A stretch of DNA of 64,000 nucleotides. It comes from Lachnospiraceae bacterium. GTDB taxonomy: Bacteria > Bacillota > Clostridia > Lachnospirales > Lachnospiraceae. Position numbers and translations under genes: made by a program. The stretch spans positions 105,467-169,466 of the forward strand of contig JAJBTQ010000033.1 in assembly GCA_020860755.1 (NCBI GenBank), in the 5' to 3' direction. Shown one piece after another: positions 53,864 through 63,027 of this stretch. The notes under the pieces are model-generated. The model saw only the letters and a list, made by a program, of their open reading frames with translations. It ran no database searches and was not told where the DNA came from. How positions within the stretch are numbered: position 1 is the stretch's first letter; each line of letters starts with the position of its first letter.

Positions 53864-54361
53864 CTAGTATGTTAACAGATTGTTGAAAAATGGAATGTTG
53901 GACCGCATGACGCTGGCCACGCCGTCTCCTATGAATACCATGATGATCCCGGAGATGATATTGCCGCAAACAACACTTAAGATGATCCATTTCCGCTTCA
54001 TGCGGATCGCAACGGCTATGATGGAGCCCGTCCAGGTTCCCATTCCCGGGACCGGGACTGCCGTCCAGACAAAGACGGCAAGTGTGCCAAACCGGTTTAA
54101 CTGCGTCGCATGTTTTTCGGCCAGACGGTCCGTCCAGTTGATGAACCGCATGATCCAGCCCTTCTTTCGGCAGAGATCAAAAAACCACTGTCCCAAAAAG
54201 GCGAGTGCGATCACGACCAGAGTTGTGCCGGACAGGCCGGCTATGTATGCAATGATAGGCCGAAGGCCCAGCACGATCCCAAACGGGATGCCCACCTTGA
54301 TCTCGATCGCCGGGATCATGGACACCAGAAATGTATAGATAAACCTACGAACTATGACCAT
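53864..54361 (-). CDS. Small multidrug export family membrane protein
   Basis: 165 residues with about four hydrophobic helices, including the family block VSMIPAIEIKVGIPFGIVLGL and AVPVPGMGTWTGSIIAVAI. The COG2426 family is annotated as putative small multidrug export, but function is not established. No neighbours of related role. Confidence 0.85.
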   Translation of the reverse strand: MVIVRRFIYTFLVSMIPAIEIKVGIPFGIVLGLRPIIAYIAGLSGTTLVVIALAFLGQWFFDLCRKKGWIMRFINWTDRLAEKHATQLNRFGTLAVFVWTAVPVPGMGTWTGSIIAVAIRMKRKWIILSVVCGNIISGIIMVFIGDGVASVMRSNIPFFNNLLTY

Positions 54362-54454
54362 TTTCTTCCTCCCCGTAATCCTCTGTCATAGACAAATGAT
54401 CATTGCTTGCGAAATCATGGTATATATGATATGATACCGATGCGTATTTTTAGG

Positions 54455-54526
54455 GCAACCGTAGTCTAACGGATAGAACGCAGGACTCCGACTCCTGTGA
54501 TGTGGGTTCGATTCCCGCCGGTTGCA
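54455..54526 (+). tRNA. tRNA-Arg (anticodon CCG)
   Basis: 72 nt. Acceptor GCAACCG pairs with CGGTTGC (7/7), discriminator A. Anticodon stem CAGGA/TCCTG with loop CTCCGAC gives anticodon CCG (codon CGG). T arm GTGGG-TTCGATT-CCCGC. The 3' CCA is not encoded. A terminator follows directly; no integrase or duplicated 3' end was seen nearby. Confidence 0.95.
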
Positions 54527-54532
54527 CTCAGT

Positions 54533-54565
54533 ATCCCGGGAGTTTTAAGCTGCCCGGGATTTTTT
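54533..54565 (+). terminator. Terminator downstream of tRNA-Arg
   Basis: Perfect 8-bp stem ATCCCGGG / CCCGGGAT, 12-nt loop, then TTTTTG on the plus strand. Confidence 0.9.
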
Positions 54566-54573
54566 GTCCCGTC

Positions 54574-55122
54574 TTATCTGCCAAGCGCGGCCGAGACCTC
54601 TTCGGCGACCTGTCTTGGCGTCTTTTGGTCCGTACAAATTGTAAGGTCACAGGCCTTCTCATAGGCAGGCCTTCGCTGCTCCATGAGATCGGCGATATAT
54701 TCCACGTTCATATGCCCGTTAAGGAGCGGCCGGGTCGTGCGGTGCTTTACGCGCGCCAAAACTGTCTCAGGTTCCGCCGTCAAAAGGACGACGGTCCCGC
54801 ACCCCTTCATGAGCGATACATTCTCCTCACGGAGCACGCATCCGCCGCCGCAGGAGACAATGACAGGCTCCCCGCCGGCGATCTCTTTTAGCATCGCGCT
54901 CTCTCTTTCCCGGAACGCGTCCTCTCCGTCCCGTTCAAACATCTCGGCGATGCTCATGCCGTAACGCGAAGCGATTGCCTCATCGAGATCGATCTCATCG
55001 AAACCGAGCAGATCTTTTAGTTCTCCCGATGTCGAGGTCTTTCCCGTCCCCATGAATCCGATCAGAAAAATGGGGCCGTCCGGGCGCGATGTCCGGTGGT
55101 CTGCCGGTGTCTTATCTCTCAT
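54574..55122 (-). CDS. aroK: Shikimate kinase
   Basis: 182 residues. Walker A GFMGTGKTSTSGEL, the DEIDLDEAIASRYGMSIAEMF lid region, FRERESAML, and VSCGGGCVL are diagnostic. Phosphorylates shikimate. Overlaps aroD by 4 bp, forming an aroD-aroK operon. Confidence 0.95.
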   Translation of the reverse strand: MRDKTPADHRTSRPDGPIFLIGFMGTGKTSTSGELKDLLGFDEIDLDEAIASRYGMSIAEMFERDGEDAFRERESAMLKEIAGGEPVIVSCGGGCVLREENVSLMKGCGTVVLLTAEPETVLARVKHRTTRPLLNGHMNVEYIADLMEQRRPAYEKACDLTICTDQKTPRQVAEEVSAALGR

Positions 55123-55910
55123 CCGTCTCTTTCGTCCCCCTGTGCGTTTGTCATGCTCTCATGCAGCACATTTAAAATACCGGCGAGTTCATCGGCCTGC
55201 AGCTGCCCCGGTGCCGAACATTCCCCGTCAGCACCGAATGTGACGCAGGATCCGAACGTTTCCCCGGACACCCGGCTGATCACTCCCAAAGCGCCCATGG
55301 CTATGGCGATAAGGGGAAGATCCGGATGGCTCGTTCTGGTCTCATTTGTCAGTTGAAACAGGCGGGCCACGTCATCCGCCGACTGCGGCATCACGGCGAT
55401 CTTCGCGATATCTCCGCCGCCGCGCGTAAGCTGATTCATCAGCGTGTGAAGAACCACATCGTGCGGCGTACCCGAAAAATCGTGGTGGGAAGAGATCACG
55501 TGCACCCCCATCTTCTGAAGCCTGGTGATCTCGCGTTCCGGGCGGTCGAGTTCAAAATGCTCAAGATCAATGAGGTCAATACTCCCGCTCTTCGCCGCGA
55601 TCTCATCCAGATAGAGGAGACGCTTCTCCTCAAGATCAGCATTGCCACCCTGATGCTTCGTGCGGATCGTGAACAGCATCACCGTATCTTTAACAAACGG
55701 TCCGATATCTTCGAGAATACCGCGCACCTGCTCCGGCTGATCGAGCTGCTCAAAACAGTCTGCCCGCCATTCGATCATCTGCGTCTGTCTCCCTGCCAAT
55801 GCGCGGATCTTCTCCGTGACCGCTTCCCGCTCCCGCTCTACGACGGGTACGCAGATCACGGGCCGGCCCTCTCCGAATCGAATCCCTTTTATTTCTAACG
55901 GTTTTTTCAT
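55119..55910 (-). CDS. aroD: 3-dehydroquinate dehydratase, type I
   Basis: 263 residues, type I Schiff-base enzyme. The EWRADCFEQ motif, catalytic His in VISSHHDF and the Schiff-base lysine in GGDIAKIAVMPQSADD are present. Converts 3-dehydroquinate to 3-dehydroshikimate. Divergently placed from aroE. Confidence 0.96.
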   Translation of the reverse strand: MKKPLEIKGIRFGEGRPVICVPVVEREREAVTEKIRALAGRQTQMIEWRADCFEQLDQPEQVRGILEDIGPFVKDTVMLFTIRTKHQGGNADLEEKRLLYLDEIAAKSGSIDLIDLEHFELDRPEREITRLQKMGVHVISSHHDFSGTPHDVVLHTLMNQLTRGGGDIAKIAVMPQSADDVARLFQLTNETRTSHPDLPLIAIAMGALGVISRVSGETFGSCVTFGADGECSAPGQLQADELAGILNVLHESMTNAQGDERDG

Positions 55911-56007
55911 AAGTGAAGCCCACTTTTCATTATAATACTACGGGTCCGATATGTTGTAAAACCAGATGCACGCATCTGTTTTGCAGCTAATCTTCCTCTT
56001 GTATCAT

Positions 56008-56036
56008 AGTATAGTCCATCCCACCCAAAGGCGCAA
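56008..56036 (-). promoter_or_regulatory. aroD-aroK promoter
   Basis: Minus strand TTGCGC (56036-56031), 17-bp spacer, TATACT (56013-56008). Confidence 0.65.
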
Positions 56037-56051
56037 GACATTGGAAGCATG

Positions 56052-56080
56052 TTGACAGAAAGAAAACCATGGATTATCCT
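56052..56080 (+). promoter_or_regulatory. aroE-DAHP synthase promoter
   Basis: Plus strand TTGACA (56052-56057), 17-bp spacer, TATCCT (56075-56080). It places the transcript start near 56087, which excludes the upstream ATG at 56049 as the aroE start. Confidence 0.7.
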
Positions 56081-56114
56081 AAAATCAAATGCGGTTACGG
56101 AAGTGAGGGTTTTT

Positions 56115-56981
56115 ATGGAGATTTCGGGAAAAACCGGCCTGACAGCCCTGATCGGGAGCCCCGTCTCACACAGCATATCACCAAAGATACAAAACCTCTC
56201 CTTTGAGGCTTTAGGGATCGACTGCGTCTATCTCGCACTTGACATCAAAGAGGAGGATCTCGGGAAAGCTGTGGAGGGACTTCGCTCGATCGGCATATGG
56301 GGCTTTAATGTGACCCTGCCCTATAAGGAAAAGGTCGTGGAATGGATGGACGACTTAACAGATGCGGCCCGTCTGATCGGCGCCTGCAATACCGTTATCG
56401 TAAAGGACGGACGTATGATCGGCCACACAACGGACGGCGCCGGTTTTATGCGCTCCGTAAGTGATCTCGGCTGTGATGTGATCGGAAAGAAGATCTCCAT
56501 CCTCGGCGCGGGAGGCGCGGCAAAGTCGATCATCGCCCAGGCAGCCATAGACGGCGTATCCGCGATCGACATCTTCCAGAGGAAGCCGTCTCCGAGGTTT
56601 TCAGAGACCGTCGCACTGGCAGAAAAGATCCAGACTTCCACGGGATGTCGGATCCGTGTCTGTGAGTTTGCTGACTCTGCGCAGATGAGGCAGAGTTTTT
56701 CGGAGAGCGTACTCCTTATCAATGCGACGAATCTCGGCATGGCACCCCATGAAGACACCTGTCCGCTCGATGACGCCTCTCTCCTTCGCCCGGAGCTGTA
56801 TGTCTGCGACATCATTTACAACCCGAGGACCACACGCCTGCTTAAGATGGCGCAGGATGCCGGATGCCGGACCGCCAACGGGCTTGGTATGCTGCTGTTT
56901 ACGGGCGCAGCTTCTTTTCAGTGCTGGACCGGAAAGGAGATGCCCGTCGATCTCATCCGTGACCGGATCTTTTCATCCTGA
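56115..56981 (+). CDS. aroE: Shikimate dehydrogenase
   Basis: 289 residues. GSPVSHSISPKIQN at the N-terminus holds the substrate site, GFNVTLPYKEKVVEWMDD the catalytic Lys, and ISILGAGGAAKSIIAQAA the NADP-binding loop. Reduces 3-dehydroshikimate. The ATG at 56115 lies downstream of the promoter; the frame extends to 56049 but that region is promoter. 23 bp before the DAHP synthase gene. Confidence 0.95.
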   Translation: MEISGKTGLTALIGSPVSHSISPKIQNLSFEALGIDCVYLALDIKEEDLGKAVEGLRSIGIWGFNVTLPYKEKVVEWMDDLTDAARLIGACNTVIVKDGRMIGHTTDGAGFMRSVSDLGCDVIGKKISILGAGGAAKSIIAQAAIDGVSAIDIFQRKPSPRFSETVALAEKIQTSTGCRIRVCEFADSAQMRQSFSESVLLINATNLGMAPHEDTCPLDDASLLRPELYVCDIIYNPRTTRLLKMAQDAGCRTANGLGMLLFTGAASFQCWTGKEMPVDLIRDRIFSS

Positions 56982-57004
56982 AAATACGATAAGGGGACAA
57001 AAAA

Positions 57005-58033
57005 ATGAGTTTTACCTACTTAAATAAACTGCCGACACCGGCAAACATAAAGGAACAGTACCCGCTCTCCGAGGAAGGGAAAGCGGTCAAGGCGGCACGG
57101 GATGCCGAGATCAGTGCTGTGATCCGTGGAGAGTCAGAGAAGTTTCTCGTCATAATAGGGCCCTGTTCCGCGGACAGCGAGGAGTCGGTCATGGACTATA
57201 TCCACCGTCTGGCGAGAGTCAATGAGCAGACGAAAGATAAGCTGATCTTAATCCCCCGCATTTACACAAACAAGCCCAGAACAACCGGGGAGGGCTACAC
57301 AGGGATCGCGACCCAGCCGGATCCGGAGGCAAAGCCGGACATGGTGGCGGGACTGATCGCGGTCCGCAGCCTGCATCTCAGGTCGATCGGAGAGACCGGT
57401 CTGTCCGCGGCGGACGAGATGCTCTATCCGGAGAACTGGGATTACTTAGACGACCTTCTCGCCTACGTCGCCATCGGCGCGCGCTCGGTGGAGGACCAGC
57501 AGCACCGCCTTACCGTCAGCGGCTTCGATGTCGCCAGCGGCATGAAGAACCCGACAAGCGGTGATCTGTCGGTGATGTTAAATTCCGTATATGCGGCGCA
57601 GCACCCGCACCACTTTACACACCGAAGCTGGGAAGTCGATACGCCGGGCAATCCGCTGGCGCATGTCATCCTGCGCGGTGCCGTCGATAAATACGGAGTC
57701 GCCATTCCAAACTATCACTACGAGGATCTGATGCGTCTGCACGAGATGTACGGGGAGCGTAACCTTCAAAACCCGGCATGCGTTGTAGACGCCAATCACT
57801 CCAACTCAGACAAGAATTATATCGAACAGATCCGCATCGTTGACGAGGTGCTTCACAACCGTGCGATCTCGCCGGACATCCACGCGCTTGTAAAGGGCGT
57901 CATGGTGGAGAGTTACATCGAGCCCGGCAGCCAGAAGATCGGGGAACACATCTACGGGAAGTCCATCACGGATCCCTGTCTCGGCTGGGAGGAAAGCGAA
58001 AAGCTGCTCTTTAACATTGCGGAAAAAGTATAA
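57005..58033 (+). CDS. aroF: 3-deoxy-7-phosphoheptulonate (DAHP) synthase, type I
   Basis: 342 residues of the AroF/G/H type. FLVIIGPCSADSEESVMDY, RIYTNKPRTTGEGYTG, ARSVEDQQHRLTVSGF and VVDANHSNSDKN carry the metal and substrate residues. First step of the shikimate pathway. No ACT or chorismate-mutase domain is fused. Operon with aroE. The AroF/G/H isotype cannot be set from sequence alone. Confidence 0.94.
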   Translation: MSFTYLNKLPTPANIKEQYPLSEEGKAVKAARDAEISAVIRGESEKFLVIIGPCSADSEESVMDYIHRLARVNEQTKDKLILIPRIYTNKPRTTGEGYTGIATQPDPEAKPDMVAGLIAVRSLHLRSIGETGLSAADEMLYPENWDYLDDLLAYVAIGARSVEDQQHRLTVSGFDVASGMKNPTSGDLSVMLNSVYAAQHPHHFTHRSWEVDTPGNPLAHVILRGAVDKYGVAIPNYHYEDLMRLHEMYGERNLQNPACVVDANHSNSDKNYIEQIRIVDEVLHNRAISPDIHALVKGVMVESYIEPGSQKIGEHIYGKSITDPCLGWEESEKLLFNIAEKV

Positions 58034-58047
58034 AGGATTCCGATCTC

Positions 58048-59289
58048 ATGAAGACAGCAGGCATCATCGCCGAATACAATCCGTTTCACAACGGACATCA
58101 ATTTCACATGGAAGAGACCAGGCGCCTGACCGGTGCGGACTATATCGTCGTCGCATTAAGCGGCAGCTTTGTCCAGCGCGGCGCGCCCGCTCTCTTAAAC
58201 AAATATGACCGCGCCCGCCTGGCTCTTTTAGGCGGCGCGGATCTTGTATTTGAGCTGCCTGTCACTTCCGCGCTCCAGAGCGCCGAGGGGTTTGCCACAG
58301 GCGGCATCTGTCTTCTTTCCGGTCTCGGCGTCGTGGACGAGGTGAGCTGCGGCTGTGAGCTCGCCGGATCCGATCCCGATTCCTTTTCGCAGGTGGTCAA
58401 GCTGCTCTTGGATGAGCCGCCGGCCTATAAAAAACATCTTGCCTCCGACCTTACGAAGGGCATGAGTTTTCCAAAGGCGCGGGAATCTGCTGTCACTGCC
58501 TGTCTGGGAGAGGACGCTGCCCGTCTCCTCTCCGGGCCAAACGATATCCTCGCTCTGGAATATGCCAAGGCGATCCAAAAAAGCGACAGTGACATGCACC
58601 TCACTCTGATCCCCCGGCGGGGAAGTTCCCACGAAAGCGGTTCCATCTCCGACGGATATTCTTCCGCCACGGCGATCCGGAATCTCCTGCTCACATCCGA
58701 TGCGGCAAACATCTCCGATCTGCTGCGGCCAAACGTACCCGAGGAGTCATATACTTTTCTCATGGAATCTTTCAGGGAACACCGCTGTCTCGGGGAACAC
58801 GATTTTTCCGATCTCCTCTTCTACGCGCTCACGAAAAGCCGGGCACAGTTAAATGACTTCGGACCGGCAAATTCCGATCTGGCCGGCCGCACGGCAAATC
58901 AGCTGGAACACTTTACCGGCTGGACCGAATTCGCCGCCCTTTTAAAGACGCGGAACCGGACCTACACCGCGATCAGCCGCTATCTGACCCACATCCTTTT
59001 AGGGATCCGACGGGAAGACCTCGCTCTCGCCGCAAAATATCACGGCGCACCCTATGCACGGCTGCTCGGCCTGCGAAAGGAAGCCTCTCCTGTCTTAAAA
59101 GCCATCCGTCAGAATGCGGATATCCCCATTTTGACACGACCGGCACATGACCGTCAGACGTTAAATAAAACGCAGAGCCGTCTGTTTGAGCTGGATCTGC
59201 AGGCGTCCGAGATCTATCGTCAGCTCTTGCAGTCCCGTTCCGGATATGAGATCAAATCCGAGCTTCGTCAGCCTCTGATCACCATCTGA
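58048..59289 (+). CDS. tmcAL: tRNA(Met) cytidine acetate ligase TmcAL
   Basis: 413 residues. The nucleotide-binding motif GIIAEYNPFHNGHQFHMEE and the VALSGSFVQRGAPALLNKYDRARLAL block identify the YlbM/TmcAL family, which forms N4-acetylcytidine at the wobble base of elongator tRNA-Met from acetate and ATP. It starts 14 bp after the DAHP synthase stop. Confidence 0.94.
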   Translation: MKTAGIIAEYNPFHNGHQFHMEETRRLTGADYIVVALSGSFVQRGAPALLNKYDRARLALLGGADLVFELPVTSALQSAEGFATGGICLLSGLGVVDEVSCGCELAGSDPDSFSQVVKLLLDEPPAYKKHLASDLTKGMSFPKARESAVTACLGEDAARLLSGPNDILALEYAKAIQKSDSDMHLTLIPRRGSSHESGSISDGYSSATAIRNLLLTSDAANISDLLRPNVPEESYTFLMESFREHRCLGEHDFSDLLFYALTKSRAQLNDFGPANSDLAGRTANQLEHFTGWTEFAALLKTRNRTYTAISRYLTHILLGIRREDLALAAKYHGAPYARLLGLRKEASPVLKAIRQNADIPILTRPAHDRQTLNKTQSRLFELDLQASEIYRQLLQSRSGYEIKSELRQPLITI

Positions 59290-59330
59290 CCATTATCTGA
59301 TCATTATCTGATTACCATCTGATTACAATC
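59281..59330 (+). repeat. Degenerate 11-bp tandem repeats upstream of pyc
   Basis: About four tandem copies of an ATTATCTGATC-like unit run from the tmcAL stop codon (ACCATCTGA) into the intergenic region, at close to one helical turn per unit. They end about 30 bp before the pyc -35 box. Confidence 0.6.
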
Positions 59331-59359
59331 ATAAACATTTTATAAAATGTATGATATAT

Positions 59360-59388
59360 TTGCATTTCCCCCTTCTTTCCTCTATACT
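59360..59388 (+). promoter_or_regulatory. pyc promoter
   Basis: TTGCAT (59360-59365), 17-bp pyrimidine-rich spacer, TATACT (59383-59388), 42 bp upstream of the start. Confidence 0.65.
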
Positions 59389-59430
59389 ATAGAATAGGTT
59401 GTTATCACTATAAAAAAAGGGGGAACTCAA

Positions 59431-62400
59431 ATGAACTCAAACGCACAGATCAAGCCTTTTAAAAAGGTTCTGGTTGCAAACCGTGGTGAGATCGCCATTC
59501 GTGTGTTCCGTGCATTAAACGAACTCGGCATCACCACTGTGAGTGTTTTTTCCAAGGAAGACAAGTATGCGCTTTTCCACTCAAAAGCAGATGAGGCTTA
59601 TCCGTTAAATCCCGACATGGGCCCCATCGATGCATATCTGGACATTGATACGATCATCAAGATCGCTCTGGCCGCGAATGTCGACGCAATCCATCCCGGC
59701 TACGGCTTTCTCTCGGAAAATCCGAATTTTGTGGATGCCTGTGAGCAAAACGGCATCGTCTTTATCGGACCGTCCAGCGAGATCATGAATGCCATGGGCG
59801 ACAAGATCTCGTCCAAAAAGATCGCCATTGATGCAGATGTTCCCATCATTCCCGGTGTGGACTATGCCATCAAGACGACCGAGCAGGCCAAGGAGATCGC
59901 GCAGAAAGTCGGCTTCCCGATCATGCTGAAGGCTTCCAACGGCGGCGGCGGCCGCGGCATGCGTATCGTAGATCGCCTTGAGGACATGGAGCAGGAGTTC
60001 GAAGAGGCAAAGAACGAGTCCAAGAAGGCATTCGGTGATGATCTGATCTTCATCGAAAAATATTTAAAGAGCCCGAAGCACATCGAGGTGCAGGTCCTTG
60101 CCGACAACTATGGCAATGTCGTCCATCTGTTTGACCGTGACTGTTCCGTGCAGCGCCGTCATCAGAAGGTCGTGGAATACGCGCCCGCATTTTCCGTCCC
60201 GGATGAAACGCGGCAGATCATCTTTGACTCGGCGATCCGCCTCTGCAAAAATGTGAACTACCGCAACGCCGGCACACTGGAGTTTTTGGTGGATGCCGAC
60301 AACAATCCGTACTTTATCGAGATGAATCCCAGGATCCAGGTCGAGCACTCCGTCAGTGAGATGATCACCGGCATCGACATCGTGCAGTCCCAGATCCTGG
60401 TCGCCGAAGGTTATCCGCTGGATTCCATGGAAGTAAATATTCCTTCCCAGGATACCGTTCACTGCAACGGTTACTCCATTCAGACCCGTGTCACGACCGA
60501 GGATCCGACCAACAACTTCCTGCCGGATACCGGAGAGATCACCGTATATCGTACCGGATCCGGAAACGGGATCCGTATGGACGGCGGGAATGCCTACACG
60601 GGCGCGATCATCTCCCCGTTCTATGACAGCCTTTTAGTGAAGGTCATCTCCTTAGACCGCACGTTTGAGGGCGCGATCAAGCGTTCCAACCGCGCGCTCC
60701 ATGAGATCCGGATCCGCGGCGTCAAGACAAACATTCCGTTTTTGATCAATGTGTTGAACCACCCCACGTTCATGAGCGGGCAGTGCTACACCACATTCAT
60801 TGAGGAGACTCCGGAGCTGTTCGAATTGACCTTAAGTCAGGACCGTGCCACGAAGATCATAGAATTCTTAGGCGAACGGATCGTAAACTCGGGTGTAGAG
60901 AGCAAGCCGTTTTACGAGAACCGCAAAGTGCCGGTCTATGACAGGGACAAGCCGGTTTACGGCGCCCGGGATGAATTCTTAAAGCTCGGAGCTTCGGACT
61001 TTACACAAAAGATCCTCGGAGAGAAAAAGCTGTATGTCACGGATACATCCATGCGTGACGCGCAGCAGTCTCTCATCGCGACCCGCATGAGGACCAGAGA
61101 TCTGGTCGGCGGTGCCTATGCGACAAACGCATTTATGCAGAACGCGTTTTCCGTGGAGTGCTGGGGAGGTGCGACGTACGACACCGCCTACCGTTTCTTA
61201 AAAGAGTCTCCGTGGAAGCGCCTGGAGCTGCTCAGACAGCGCATGCCGAATACACTGCTTCAGATGCTGCTGCGTGCGTCCAACGCTGTCGGCTATACAA
61301 ACTATCCGGACAATGTCGTAAAGAAATTTATCGAGGTCTCCGCTAACCACGGCATTGATGTCTTCCGCGTTTTCGACAGTTTAAACTGGGTAGAGAATAT
61401 GAAGATGCCGATCGAGGAGTGCTTAAAGACCGGCCGGATCGTCGAGGGCACGATCTGCTATACCGGAGACATCACAAGCCCGAATGAGACAAAATATACC
61501 CTTGACTACTACGTGGACATGGCCTTAGAACTTGAAAAGCTCGGCTGCCACATCATCGCGATCAAGGATATGGCGGGCCTCTTAAAGCCGCGTGCTGCAA
61601 GGGAGCTTATCACCTCCTTAAAGCAGGACCTGAAAATTCCGGTCCACCTGCACACCCACGATTCCACCGGCGCCGGCATGAGCACCGTTTTGATGGCCTC
61701 AGAGGCGGGTGTGGACATCGTCGATCTCGCGATCGAGTCCATGGCATCCATGACAAGCCAGCCTTCCATGAACGCTGTTGTTGAGGCACTGCGCGGAAGC
61801 GAGCGCGACACCGGTCTCGACTTTGAAGAGCTGGATATCCTGTCCCGCTACTACAGCCGGATCCGCAAGGTATACGAACAGTTCGAGAGCGATATGAAAG
61901 CCCCGAACGCGGAGATCTATAAATATGAGATTCCGGGCGGCCAGTATTCCAACCTGCTCGCTCAGGTGTCCAGCATGGGTTCCCCGGATGACTTCGAGGA
62001 CATCAAACAGCTGTACAAGGATGCGAACGATCTGCTCGGGAACATCGTAAAGGTGACGCCTTCATCCAAGGCGGTCGGCGATCTGGCGATCTTCATGTTC
62101 AAGAACGGCCTGACAAAGGACAACATCCTGACCAAGGGCGCGGAGCTCTCGTATCCGGATTCCGTCGTCTCCTACTTCCAGGGCATGATGGGTCAGCCCT
62201 ACGGCGGGTTCCCGGCGGATCTGCAGCGGATCGTCTTAAAAGACATCGAGCCGCTCACTGACCGGCCGGGCAAGACGCTTCCGCCGGAAGACTTTGATGC
62301 GATCAAGAAGCACCTGATCGAGACATACCACTACGAGGATAAGTCTGAGGAAGTGATGACGCAGAAGGCGATCAGCTATGCCCTCTATCCGAAGGTATAC

Positions 62401-62919
62401 GAGGATTACTGCGAACACTTCGAGATGTACAACGATGTGACGAGGCTGGAGAGCCACGTATACTTCTACGGTCTCAGGAAAAACGAGGAGACGGTCCTCC
62501 CGATCGGAGACGGCAAAAACATCCTGATCAAGTATCTCGAGATGAGCGATCCGGATCCGAACGGCATGCGGATCTTAACCTTTGCGGTAAACGGAATTCT
62601 GCGAACCGTCAAGATTCTCGACAAGAGCCTGGAAGTCAAGTCGGATACCCGCTTAAAGGCGGACAAGAACAACCCGCAGCATATGGGTTCCTCGATCCCG
62701 GGCACGGTCGGAAAGATTCTGGTCAAGGAGGGCGATGTCGTCACCAAGAACACGCCTCTGATGACCGTCGAGGCGATGAAGATGGAGACCACCGTTGTCT
62801 CCAAGGTAAACGGCACTGTGGACAAGATCTACGTAGACCCGGGCGACTCGGTCAACCAGGGCGATCTTCTGATCTCCTTCCATTTCCTGGAGGACGAAGA
62901 GCCGGCCGAAGAAAAATAG
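59431..62919 (+). CDS. pyc: Pyruvate carboxylase
   Basis: 1162-residue multidomain biotin enzyme making oxaloacetate. Order: biotin carboxylase (KVLVANRGEIAIRVFRAL, ASNGGGGRGMRIV ATP-grasp loop), carboxyltransferase (SMRDAQQSLIATRMRTRDL, with the metal-binding HLHTHDSTGAGM), allosteric linker, and C-terminal biotin carrier with the biotinylated Lys in EAMKMET. Full length. The C-terminus has a short acidic tail after the carrier domain. AAAGGGGG precedes the ATG. Confidence 0.98.
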   Translation: MNSNAQIKPFKKVLVANRGEIAIRVFRALNELGITTVSVFSKEDKYALFHSKADEAYPLNPDMGPIDAYLDIDTIIKIALAANVDAIHPGYGFLSENPNFVDACEQNGIVFIGPSSEIMNAMGDKISSKKIAIDADVPIIPGVDYAIKTTEQAKEIAQKVGFPIMLKASNGGGGRGMRIVDRLEDMEQEFEEAKNESKKAFGDDLIFIEKYLKSPKHIEVQVLADNYGNVVHLFDRDCSVQRRHQKVVEYAPAFSVPDETRQIIFDSAIRLCKNVNYRNAGTLEFLVDADNNPYFIEMNPRIQVEHSVSEMITGIDIVQSQILVAEGYPLDSMEVNIPSQDTVHCNGYSIQTRVTTEDPTNNFLPDTGEITVYRTGSGNGIRMDGGNAYTGAIISPFYDSLLVKVISLDRTFEGAIKRSNRALHEIRIRGVKTNIPFLINVLNHPTFMSGQCYTTFIEETPELFELTLSQDRATKIIEFLGERIVNSGVESKPFYENRKVPVYDRDKPVYGARDEFLKLGASDFTQKILGEKKLYVTDTSMRDAQQSLIATRMRTRDLVGGAYATNAFMQNAFSVECWGGATYDTAYRFLKESPWKRLELLRQRMPNTLLQMLLRASNAVGYTNYPDNVVKKFIEVSANHGIDVFRVFDSLNWVENMKMPIEECLKTGRIVEGTICYTGDITSPNETKYTLDYYVDMALELEKLGCHIIAIKDMAGLLKPRAARELITSLKQDLKIPVHLHTHDSTGAGMSTVLMASEAGVDIVDLAIESMASMTSQPSMNAVVEALRGSERDTGLDFEELDILSRYYSRIRKVYEQFESDMKAPNAEIYKYEIPGGQYSNLLAQVSSMGSPDDFEDIKQLYKDANDLLGNIVKVTPSSKAVGDLAIFMFKNGLTKDNILTKGAELSYPDSVVSYFQGMMGQPYGGFPADLQRIVLKDIEPLTDRPGKTLPPEDFDAIKKHLIETYHYEDKSEEVMTQKAISYALYPKVYEDYCEHFEMYNDVTRLESHVYFYGLRKNEETVLPIGDGKNILIKYLEMSDPDPNGMRILTFAVNGILRTVKILDKSLEVKSDTRLKADKNNPQHMGSSIPGTVGKILVKEGDVVTKNTPLMTVEAMKMETTVVSKVNGTVDKIYVDPGDSVNQGDLLISFHFLEDEEPAEEK

Positions 62920-62964
62920 TTCATTTATCAAACAGCATGAATAAAGCGCGCTGCGCATAAAAAA

Positions 62965-63018
62965 CGGGGCAGACCCCAAAGCCGATCAACCGGCTTAAAA
63001 GGTCTGCCCCGATTTTTT
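62965..63018. terminator. Bidirectional terminator between pyc and the lipoprotein gene
   Basis: Outer stem CGGGGCAGACC / GGTCTGCCCCG (11 bp) with an inner AAGCCG/CGGCTT hairpin; a T-run follows on the plus strand and an A-run precedes it, giving T on the minus strand. Confidence 0.92.
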
Positions 63019-63027
63019 AATCTCACT

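Noticed and set aside
54455..54526. tRNA-Arg as the attachment site of an integrated element
   Set aside because: No integrase, no repeated tRNA 3' end and only core genes on both sides.
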